Assembly: GCF_044769865.1 (NCBI RefSeq)
Contig: NZ_JBIZWA010000001.1
Coordinates: 248,001-312,000 of the forward strand
DNA length: 64,000 bases
Source: Homoserinimonas sp044769865
GTDB taxonomy: Bacteria > Actinomycetota > Actinomycetes > Actinomycetales > Microbacteriaceae
Reading direction: 5' to 3'
Part shown: positions 33,074-40,261 of the stretch, in pieces
Layout of the letters: each line of letters begins with the position of its first letter
Numbering within the stretch: position 1 is the first letter of the stretch
Translations under genes and position numbers: made by a program
The notes under the pieces: model-generated
Told to the model about the DNA's origin: nothing
Seen by the model: only the letters and a program-made list of their open reading frames with translations
The model's database searches: none

Positions 33074-34174
33074 TCAGCCGCAGGAGGGCAGCGACTCGGC
33101 GTCGCCCTCGCTGATCGCGTCAAGCGCCGTCACCGCGTCGCTGAGCGTCTCGACCGCGATCACCCGCAGGTTCTGCGGCTCGTGGCCGATTGTCTCGGCG
33201 CAGTTCCGCTCGGGCACGAACATCCACTCCGCGCCCGCACGCGCAGCACCGTACATCTTCTGGCGCACACCGCCGATGGCTCCCACGCGACCGTCGGCCG
33301 TGATGGTTCCCGTGCCAGCGATGTGCTCCCCGCCCGTCTGCTGGCCCGGCGTGAGCTTGTCCATGATGCCGAGGGCAAACATGAGGCCAGCGGACGGACC
33401 GCCGACGCTGTCGAGGGTGATCTCCACATCCACGGGAAGCTCGTAGTCGACCTGCACACCGACCCCGACGACCGGGATCGGTTCCTCACCCTCCGACATG
33501 ACGGGCGTGATCTCGACGTCGAACTGCTCGCCGTCGCGAAGCACGGTGACCGTGGCCGGGGTCCGCGTGCCATGGGCGGCAAACGCCGAACGCAGGGTCG
33601 AGACATCCGAGTAGGCCGTCCCATCGACCGCGACGATGACGTCGCCCGGCTCGATCAGCCCCTCTGCGGGATAGCCCTCGGCGACGCTCGCGATCGTGAG
33701 GGTGCCCTCGACCTCGTGGCCGAGCTCGCGAAGGGCCGCCGCGACCGCCTCGCGCTGCGAATTCTCCATCTCGACGCGGTTGGCCTCCTCGGCCTCCTCG
33801 AAGCTCGTGTTCTCGGGATACACCGAATCGAGGGGCACGACCGAGCGGCTGCGGTCGAACCACGCGCTGATGACGGAGAACCAGCCCGTGCGGGTCGCGC
33901 GACTGCCGACGACACTGACCGTGAGCAGGTCGAGGGATCCGCTCGTCTCATAGGTCTCGGCATCGATGTCGATCAGTTCGGTCTCATCGCCGTCGATCTC
34001 GACCGTGCCGAGGGTGTCGTAGACGGGCCCCGGCTCCTGGATCACATACGGAGTCGGCACGAAGGAGAGCACGATGGCCGCGACGAGGGCGACAACAAGG
34101 AGCCACCACCCGAACCGTGCCTGCGGCGCACCACGACCGTGCTCCCGCTCAGCGGGCGAGGGGAAGAGCGACAC
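33074..34174 (-). CDS. YlbL-type PDZ and Lon-like serine protease
   Basis: Membrane-anchored protease of 366 residues. One N-terminal helix (WWLLVVALVAAIVLSFVPT), a region ending PYVIQEPGPVYDTLG, a PDZ domain (about residues 160-225, EGLIEPGDVIVAVDGTAYSD) and a C-terminal Lon-type S16 domain with the Ser-Lys dyad: Ser261 in VGGPSAGLMF and Lys306 in GGVRQKMYGA. The active site should face outward. GTG 34174 is chosen because AAAGGA lies five bases upstream and the membrane helix follows. It is divergent from the DUF2342 protease gene, an arrangement I recall from many actinobacteria. Confidence 0.92.
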   Translation of the reverse strand: MSLFPSPAEREHGRGAPQARFGWWLLVVALVAAIVLSFVPTPYVIQEPGPVYDTLGTVEIDGDETELIDIDAETYETSGSLDLLTVSVVGSRATRTGWFSVISAWFDRSRSVVPLDSVYPENTSFEEAEEANRVEMENSQREAVAAALRELGHEVEGTLTIASVAEGYPAEGLIEPGDVIVAVDGTAYSDVSTLRSAFAAHGTRTPATVTVLRDGEQFDVEITPVMSEGEEPIPVVGVGVQVDYELPVDVEITLDSVGGPSAGLMFALGIMDKLTPGQQTGGEHIAGTGTITADGRVGAIGGVRQKMYGAARAGAEWMFVPERNCAETIGHEPQNLRVIAVETLSDAVTALDAISEGDAESLPSCG

Positions 34175-34264
34175 CGTGGTCCTTTCGTGGTCTGTTCGCC
34201 ACGGGCGCACAGGTGAGACAACCGCCTCGGGGCAAAACACAGGGACCCCGGGGCATGCAGCGGC

Positions 34265-34270
34265 TAGCGT
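34265..34270 (+). promoter_or_regulatory. -10 box of the DUF2342 gene
   Basis: TAGCGT, seven bases before ATG 34278; probable leaderless promoter. Confidence 0.5.
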
Positions 34271-34277
34271 AGTCGGC

Positions 34278-35630
34278 ATGGCTGACGATTCCCAGCGCGA
34301 CCCGGGCGACGAACTCCGCGACATGCTCAGGGAGCTGCTCTCCGGCAACGGGGAGATCGACCCGAGCCGCCTTGCGGGCGCCGCCGGCCTCCCCGACGAC
34401 CCCGCCCTGATCGCCCAGATGATCAACCAGCTTCAAGGGGCGCTGCGCCACAGCGGTGACGGCGTCAACTGGGACCTCGCGCTCGACCAGGCGAAGGCGA
34501 TCTCGGCGTCGACGAGCACACCTGTGACCCCCGCCGACCGAGAGGCGCTGCAGCAGGTGCTCGGCGTCGCCGCCCTCTGGCTCGGTGAGGTCACGTCGAT
34601 CGCAGAACTCACCGCAGAACCCCACATCCTCAGTCGCGAGGCGTGGGTCGAGTCGACCATGCCGGTCTGGACCCAGCTCGCCGAGCCCGTCGCGACGAGC
34701 ATCGCGGATGCACTCACCGAGGTGCTTCGCGAGCAGGCGCCCGAAGAGCTCTCCGGCATGCTGGCCAACGCCGGCCAGCTCATGCGCAACGTGGGTGGCA
34801 CCCTCTTCGCGATGCAGCTCGGCCATGTCGTGGGGCAGCTCTCGACAGAGGTCGTCTCGGGCGGCGACATCGGCATCCCGCTGCTTGGCGCATCCGCCTC
34901 ATCGTCCGAACACCAGGCGGCGATCGTGGCGCAGAACGTGGCGGCATTCGGCGAGGGGCTCGACATCGCGGCCGACCAGGTGCAGCTCTACCTCTCGGTG
35001 CGGGAACTCGCGCACGCGCGCCTCTTCCGTCACGCCAAATGGCTGCGGCTGCAGCTCATGACCTCCATCACGGAATACGCGCGCGGCATCCACATCGACA
35101 CGGAGCCGCTGCAGGATCTCGCCGCCGACCTCGACCCCTCAAACCCCGAGCAGCTGCGCGAGGCGCTCGCGAGCGGCGCACTCATCCCGCCGAAGTCCGA
35201 CGCCCAGATCGCGGCACTCGCCAAGCTCGAAACCCTCCTCGCCCTCATCGAGGGTTGGGTCGACGTCGTCACCGCGCAGGCCACGACGCGCCTGCCCTCG
35301 AGCGGCGCGATCGCCGAGATGGTGCGCCGTCGGCGTGCGGCAGGCGGCCCCGCCGAGTCGGCCTTCGCCACGCTCGTCGGCCTCGAGCTGCGCCCGCGAC
35401 GCCTGCGCGAAGCCGCCGCCATGTGGCAGAAGGTAACGGATGCGGTGGGCGCCGAGAAGCGCGACTCCCTCTGGTCGCACCCCGACCTGCTGCCGACCTC
35501 GGACGACGTCGACAACCCCGACGCCCTCGTCGCGCGGCTGACCGACACAGAGCCGCAGCTCGACGACATCGACCGCGCGATCGAGGACCTGCTGGGCGAC
35601 GAGAGCGGGGACCGCCCGCACGAGGCCTGA
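34278..35630 (+). CDS. zinc-dependent metalloprotease family protein (DUF2342)
   Basis: A conserved actinobacterial protein of 450 residues annotated as a putative zincin-like hydrolase. Visible: long helical N-terminus, GGTLFAMQLGHVVGQLSTEV, DQVQLYLSVRELAHARLF (the family's metal-motif region, REL-AH), HIDTEPLQDLAADLDPSNPEQ and a C-terminal LREAAAMWQKVTDAVGAEKR. No signal peptide, so it is cytoplasmic. ATG 34278 fits the leaderless spacing. It stands 59 bp upstream of a cyclodehydratase-like gene in the same direction. Proteolytic activity is family inference. Confidence 0.88.
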   Translation: MADDSQRDPGDELRDMLRELLSGNGEIDPSRLAGAAGLPDDPALIAQMINQLQGALRHSGDGVNWDLALDQAKAISASTSTPVTPADREALQQVLGVAALWLGEVTSIAELTAEPHILSREAWVESTMPVWTQLAEPVATSIADALTEVLREQAPEELSGMLANAGQLMRNVGGTLFAMQLGHVVGQLSTEVVSGGDIGIPLLGASASSSEHQAAIVAQNVAAFGEGLDIAADQVQLYLSVRELAHARLFRHAKWLRLQLMTSITEYARGIHIDTEPLQDLAADLDPSNPEQLREALASGALIPPKSDAQIAALAKLETLLALIEGWVDVVTAQATTRLPSSGAIAEMVRRRRAAGGPAESAFATLVGLELRPRRLREAAAMWQKVTDAVGAEKRDSLWSHPDLLPTSDDVDNPDALVARLTDTEPQLDDIDRAIEDLLGDESGDRPHEA

Positions 35631-35689
35631 GCCGCCTCCCCTGTGGAAAACTCTGTCCACCCCTCACGGGTTTGCCTCATCATCGCGAT

Positions 35690-36553
35690 GTGCCCCTGAG
35701 ACTCGACCCCCGACTCCCCCTCGTGTGGCGATCCCCCGACAGCCTGCAGATCGGCGTCGACAGGGCCATCGTCGTGCTCGAATCCGTCACGAATGCCGAG
35801 GAGCGGATGCTCGCGGCACTCGTCGGCGGCACGACGGATGCCGCGCTCGCCCTCCTCGCCGAGACGGCCGGTGCGACGCCCGATGAGACAGCCGCGCTGC
35901 TTCGGCGGGTCGCCCCCGCACTCGTGCCCGCCGCCGAGACGGACGCCCCGTTGCGACCGCGCGACATCGTCGTGACGGGCGTCGGCCCGACCGCCGACCG
36001 CATCCGCTATGTGCTCGAGGAGCGCGGGATGCTGCTGCGGGATGCCGGCGAGCACGATCGACCGGACCTCGCGATCGTTGTGGCCCACTTCGTTGTCGAC
36101 CCCGCCGACCGGGCTCGCTGGCTGAGCCTCGACGTGCCGCACCTGCCCGTGCTGCTCGGAGACAGATCGGCTCGCCTCGGCCCGCTCATCGAACCCGGCC
36201 AGAGCGCATGCCTGCAGTGCCTCGAACTGCACCGCCGCGACGATGACGCTGCGTGGCCCGCCATGGCGGCCCAGCTCTGGGGGCGGGCGGCCGCGGTCGA
36301 TACCCCCCTCTTCGCGGGAGAACTCGTGTGCCAGGTCATGAGGCTCGTGGAACGGCGGCTCGACACGGGGGCACCGCGAAACGTGAACTCAGTGACGGTG
36401 GATGCCGCGAGCGGGCTGCGGACTACGACCGCCTGGCAGATGCATCCGGAGTGCGGCTGCGCAACTCCCCCAGGAAGCGACTCGACCGGCGGTCGCCGGC
36501 CCGCTGCTGCCCCCGCGACCACGACAGGTGCAGGCGCTCCCGTGCTCGCGTAA
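35690..36553 (+). CDS. TOMM-cyclodehydratase/ThiF-like protein
   Basis: A 287-residue protein of the group annotated as TOMM precursor leader-peptide-binding or cyclodehydratase-like. It has the partial Rossmann-like part (DIVVTGVGPTADRIRYVLEE), the segment LGPLIEPGQSACLQCLELHR, and WQMHPECGCA near the end; the Cys pairs in CLQC and CGC suggest a zinc site. The chain ends in a Pro/Ala/Thr-rich tail. The usual partner of such proteins is a RiPP precursor, but none is visible here; the constant neighbour in actinobacteria is the DUF2342 protease. GTG 35690 lacks a good SD. Its last 131 bases overlap the convergent helicase gene. Confidence 0.8.
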   Translation: MPLRLDPRLPLVWRSPDSLQIGVDRAIVVLESVTNAEERMLAALVGGTTDAALALLAETAGATPDETAALLRRVAPALVPAAETDAPLRPRDIVVTGVGPTADRIRYVLEERGMLLRDAGEHDRPDLAIVVAHFVVDPADRARWLSLDVPHLPVLLGDRSARLGPLIEPGQSACLQCLELHRRDDDAAWPAMAAQLWGRAAAVDTPLFAGELVCQVMRLVERRLDTGAPRNVNSVTVDAASGLRTTTAWQMHPECGCATPPGSDSTGGRRPAAAPATTTGAGAPVLA

Positions 36554-38147
36554 CGCCCACATAGAGCAGGCGGCGCTCCTCCTCGATGGCCTCGTCATCC
36601 TTGGCGTAACTGATCGGCAGCAGCCCCTCGCTGAGCCCGATGAGGTAGACGCTCGCCCACTCGAGGCCCTTCGCCGCGTGGATCGTCGCGAGCGTGACGG
36701 CGCGCTGGGTGGGCTCGTTCTGGGTCGCGGCGCGATGACTGAGCTCGTCGACGAAGGATCGCAGGGTGGCGCCCCGGCCCGCCTCCTCCGCGAGCGCCAT
36801 GATCGTGTTGAGCGACTCCCATCGGTCGCGCACGGCGCCCCTGCCCTCGGGCTCCTCCTGGGTCCAGCCGAGTGAGCGCAGCACGTCGCTGACGGTCTTG
36901 AAGAGCGGCTCGGGGGTGCCGCCGACCGCCGCACCCTTCAGCATCATGACCGCCTGCTTGACCTCGGGAAGTTCAAAGAACCGGGTCGCGCCCGTCACCC
37001 TGGTGCTCACGCCCACGTCGGCGAGCGCGGTGTCGATCGCGACCGCCTGCGAGTTCACCCGGTAGAGCACCGCGATGTCCTGCGGGCGCGTGCCCGCGGC
37101 GATCTCGGCCGCGATGGCACGGGCGGTCGCCCGAGCCTCCGCCATGTCATTGTCGTACGCGGTGACGGCGGGAGGTTCCGCCGTCGAAGCGACCCCCTTC
37201 GCGAGCGGTGCGGGATGCAGCATCAGGGCTCCCGGCCGATCACGCATGAGGCGGTTCGCGGTCTCGATGATGGGGGCGAGTGAACGGTAGTTGCGCTCGA
37301 GCCGTACGACCGTGGCATCCGGATAGTCAGAGGGGAAGCGCAGCAGGAAGCGGGAGGAGGCGCCAGCGAAGGAGTAGATCGTCTGGCTCGCGTCGCCGAC
37401 GACGCAGACGTCGCGGCGGTCCCCGAGCCAGAGCTGTAGCAGGTAGTGCTGCAGGGGCGAGACGTCTTGGTACTCGTCGATGACGAAGAAGCGATACTGC
37501 TCCCGCACCTGCTCGGCGACCCGCGGCTCCGACTCGACCATCCCGGCCGTCGCCAGCAGCACGTCTTCGAAGTCGAGCTGGCGCCGCTCGTCCTTGAGGT
37601 CCTCGTAGGCCTGATGCATCGCGAGCATCTTCTCGAGGTCCAGCTGCTGCGGGAGGGTGCGCTCCGCCTCCGCGTACTCCGCGAGGCTCAGGCGCGAGAC
37701 CTTGCGCCACTCGATCTCCGCAGCGAGGTCGCGCAGCGTTGCCGTGTCGAGCCGCAGCCGCAGGCGTTCTGCCGCCTGCCCGAGCATCCGGCCCTTGCTC
37801 TCAAGGATGCGCGGCATCGCGCCGCCGATCACCTGCGGCCAGAAGTAGCCCAGCTGGGAGAGGGCGGCCGCGTGGAAGGTGCGGGCAGAGACGCCTCCCG
37901 CCCCGAGCCGAGCGAGGCGGGCGCGCAGCTCCCCCGCCGCCTTGGCCGTGAAGGTGAGCGCCATGACCCGGTTGGGGGCATAGACACCGGATGCGACGCC
38001 ATAGGCGATCCGGTGGGTGATCGCGGTCGTCTTTCCGGTTCCCGCACCCGCGAGCATGCAGACGGGGCCGTGGGTCGCCTGCGCCGCCTCGCGCTGTTCC
38101 TCATCGAGGTGCGCGAGCAGGGCATCCGCGCTCGGTGGCTCGTTCAT
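36423..38147 (-). CDS. uvrD2: UvrD/Rep-family DNA helicase, UvrD2-like
   Basis: Superfamily 1A helicase of 574 residues. Motifs in order: Q-like DEEQREAAQATHGP, Walker A AGAGTGKTTAIT, motif II FFVIDEYQDVSPLQ, motif III VVGDASQTIYSFAGA, motif IV RLERNYRS, motif V ATIHAAKGLEWASVYL, motif VI YVGVTRARERLHLSW. The synteny with nudC and adnBA matches mycobacterial uvrD2, but the protein is shorter and I see no HRDC domain. ATG 38147 overlaps the nudC stop by four bases (ATGA). The last codons overlap the 3' end of the convergent cyclodehydratase-like gene. Confidence 0.9.
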   Translation of the reverse strand: MNEPPSADALLAHLDEEQREAAQATHGPVCMLAGAGTGKTTAITHRIAYGVASGVYAPNRVMALTFTAKAAGELRARLARLGAGGVSARTFHAAALSQLGYFWPQVIGGAMPRILESKGRMLGQAAERLRLRLDTATLRDLAAEIEWRKVSRLSLAEYAEAERTLPQQLDLEKMLAMHQAYEDLKDERRQLDFEDVLLATAGMVESEPRVAEQVREQYRFFVIDEYQDVSPLQHYLLQLWLGDRRDVCVVGDASQTIYSFAGASSRFLLRFPSDYPDATVVRLERNYRSLAPIIETANRLMRDRPGALMLHPAPLAKGVASTAEPPAVTAYDNDMAEARATARAIAAEIAAGTRPQDIAVLYRVNSQAVAIDTALADVGVSTRVTGATRFFELPEVKQAVMMLKGAAVGGTPEPLFKTVSDVLRSLGWTQEEPEGRGAVRDRWESLNTIMALAEEAGRGATLRSFVDELSHRAATQNEPTQRAVTLATIHAAKGLEWASVYLIGLSEGLLPISYAKDDEAIEEERRLLYVGVTRARERLHLSWSRGQQRAGDRRSSRFLGELRSRTPDASARRS

Positions 38148-39151
38148 CGAGCCCTGCCCACCGCGGTGCCGTCGACGATCTCGCCGCCGTACCAGTGCTC
38201 GATGATGGCGCGGGCAATCGAGACACGGCCGGGAAGGATGATGTCGTCGAGCGACGCCGCCAGCTCTTCGCGACTGAACCAGCGCAACTCGAGGATTTCC
38301 TCGCCATCCGGCGTCAGTCGGGATTCGCGCGAGGCATCGACCCGCGCTGTGAATCCCAGCATGAGCGACGCGGGGAAGGGCCAGGGCTGCGAACCCAGGT
38401 ACTCGAAGTCGGTGACCCAGAGCCCGCTCTCCTCCAGCACCTCCCGCTCGACCGCGCCTTCGAGCGACTCGCCGGGCTCCACGAAGCCCGCGAGAAGCGA
38501 GAAGCGGTTCGACTCCCACTGCGCATTCGAGCCGAGCAGGAGGCGGTCGGAATCATCCAGCACCGCCACGATGATCGAAGGGTCGATTCGGGGATAGATG
38601 TCGTGCTCAGGATCGACACCGCGGCGCACCCAGCCCGCCTGCACAACCTCCGTCGGCTGGCCGGTGCGCGGCGAGAAGCGGTGCGAGCTGTGCCAGTTGA
38701 ACAGCGCGACCGCCTGCGTCAGCAGTTCAACGTCGAGCGGGGTGGCCGAAGTGCCGAGCGAACGGAGGTTCTGCCAGTTCGCGGCGGAGGGCGCGGAGGG
38801 AATCTGCTCGACGTCGCGCGGCACCGCGATCGCCAGCACAGCGGCGCCTCCAGGGAGGCTCCCCTGCTGTTCGATCGTGCGCCCCAGGTAGACGAGGGCG
38901 TCGGCGCTCTCGATCAGCTCTGCGGGGATCTCGGATGCCGCGAGGAGCGCGAGCGAACCGGAGTCGACGAGGGCTGCGCCACGGCGGACGACGATGGCAC
39001 GGGTCGCGGGGTCCGCAAGCAGTGCCGGGATCGCGTCAGAGCGCAGGCGGGTCGGCACGTCGCGATCGAGCCCGGAGCGCCAGACGGGAAGGCGCGCCGG
39101 CATCGGCTGTGGCATGCGGAACCAATCTCGTTGAATGGCGTGGTTGGGCAT
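38144..39151 (-). CDS. nudC: NAD(+) diphosphatase NudC, lacking the zinc-ribbon cysteines
   Basis: Nudix hydrolase of 335 residues that splits NAD(H) and can remove NAD caps from RNA. The Nudix box is complete (GFVEPGESLEGAVEREVLEE plus SG) and the NudC hallmark SQPWPFPASLMLGF is present, as is YPRIDPSIIVAVLDD. The four-Cys zinc ribbon normally before that segment is gone: the region reads HRFSPRTGQPTEVVQAGWVR with no cysteine. ATG 39151 has GAAAGGCGG upstream. The stop overlaps the uvrD2-like start, making a two-gene operon as in mycobacteria. Catalysis should be retained; metal-ribbon function is lost or replaced. Confidence 0.9.
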   Translation of the reverse strand: MPNHAIQRDWFRMPQPMPARLPVWRSGLDRDVPTRLRSDAIPALLADPATRAIVVRRGAALVDSGSLALLAASEIPAELIESADALVYLGRTIEQQGSLPGGAAVLAIAVPRDVEQIPSAPSAANWQNLRSLGTSATPLDVELLTQAVALFNWHSSHRFSPRTGQPTEVVQAGWVRRGVDPEHDIYPRIDPSIIVAVLDDSDRLLLGSNAQWESNRFSLLAGFVEPGESLEGAVEREVLEESGLWVTDFEYLGSQPWPFPASLMLGFTARVDASRESRLTPDGEEILELRWFSREELAASLDDIILPGRVSIARAIIEHWYGGEIVDGTAVGRAR

Positions 39152-39195
39152 CCGCCTTTCGCGTGGCGTTCTGCCCGAGGCGACCCGAATCGACC

Positions 39196-39201
39196 TAGCC
39201 T
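39196..39201 (+). promoter_or_regulatory. -10 box of the APH-like gene
   Basis: TAGCCT, six bases before ATG 39208; probable leaderless promoter. Confidence 0.5.
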
Positions 39202-39207
39202 GTCTGT

Positions 39208-40218
39208 ATGGCCAGATCGCATCTCACTTTAGCCGCCTTGGCCACCGCCGCCGTCGAAGGACTGGACGCCAGGGAGGTGGGCGGCTACGACTCCGGCGAC
39301 GAGAGCGACTTCGACTCCGCCGTCGTCACAGGCACCGACGGACGCCACTGGATCGTGCGCGTTCCGCGTTCCGAGCGTGCCGAACTCGAGCAGCAGGCCG
39401 ACATGACGGCGCTGCGCGCCCTGAGCGTCGGAGTGCGCGGTCGCCTGCCCTTCGAGGTGACGCGCGTCGCGGGCCAGACCCCTGTCGGCACCACGCGCGC
39501 GGTCGTGACAGAGTTCGTCTACGGCGATCGGGTGCACCTCGACGCCATCCCCGCCGGCGAGGGCCTCGCGACCTCGATCGGCCGTGCCATCGCCGCGATC
39601 CACACGCTCCCCACGAGCTTCGTGGGCGACTCCGGCCTTCCCGTACGCTCGCCCCAGGAGTGCTTGCGCTCGCTCGTCGGTGTGCTCGACCGGGCTGCCG
39701 CGACCAACCTTGTTCCCGTCGCCCTGCTGCGCCGGTGGGAACGCGCCACGGAGGATTCGGCGCTGTGGCAGTTCATGCCCACCGTCATCAATGGCGCCAT
39801 GACGGCAGAATCCTTCCTGCGCTCGGGCAATGAGGTGTCTGGGGTCAACGGATGGCACGCGCTCTCGGTCGACGACCCGGCGCGCGATCTTGCGTGGCTG
39901 CTCGCCGCCCGCGACCCTGCCGTCGCGGAGTCGGCGCTCGATGCCTACCAGGTGGCGCGCGGCTCGAGCGATCGACAGATCGCGCAGCGCGCCCGCCTGT
40001 ATTCGGAGCTCGAACTGGCGAAGTGGCTGCTGCACGGCAAGCAGGAACGCAGCACCGCGATCGTTGATGACGCGGTCGCACTGCTCCACGCGCTCATGGA
40101 CCGTGTCGAGACCGACATGGATACGAAGATCACGCACGAGACCATGCCGGTGATGGCGGTTGACGAGGTCGAGGCGATGCTCGACGAGCGAGAGCGGCGC
40201 GGCGACGCCCAGTCATAG
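39208..40218 (+). CDS. aminoglycoside/macrolide phosphotransferase-like protein, probably catalytically degenerate
   Basis: A 336-residue protein of the APH kinase-like fold. The N-lobe has DSAVVTGTDGRHWIVRVPRS (Lys normally used for ATP is Arg here), TRAVVTEFVYGDRVHLDAIP and the helical linker IGRAIAAIHTLPTSF. The catalytic loop, HGDxxxxN in active enzymes, reads INGAMTAESFL, and the metal-binding Asp loop is reduced to ALSVDDPARDLAWLL. Two of three key sites are thus changed, so I infer a pseudokinase or an enzyme with a new role. ATG 39208 follows TAGCCT. It sits between nudC (divergent) and adnB (convergent), a conserved DNA-repair neighbourhood. Not a resistance gene on this evidence. 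Confidence 0.8.
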   Translation: MARSHLTLAALATAAVEGLDAREVGGYDSGDESDFDSAVVTGTDGRHWIVRVPRSERAELEQQADMTALRALSVGVRGRLPFEVTRVAGQTPVGTTRAVVTEFVYGDRVHLDAIPAGEGLATSIGRAIAAIHTLPTSFVGDSGLPVRSPQECLRSLVGVLDRAAATNLVPVALLRRWERATEDSALWQFMPTVINGAMTAESFLRSGNEVSGVNGWHALSVDDPARDLAWLLAARDPAVAESALDAYQVARGSSDRQIAQRARLYSELELAKWLLHGKQERSTAIVDDAVALLHALMDRVETDMDTKITHETMPVMAVDEVEAMLDERERRGDAQS

Positions 40219-40261
40219 CGCGCGTCATTCCTAGCGCGGTCTCGTCATAGCGCGCGGGCGC

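Noticed and set aside
39208..40218. Calling the APH-like protein an antibiotic-resistance enzyme
   Set aside because: The catalytic HGDxxxxN motif and metal loop are lost and the gene sits in conserved DNA-repair synteny, not with mobile or resistance genes.
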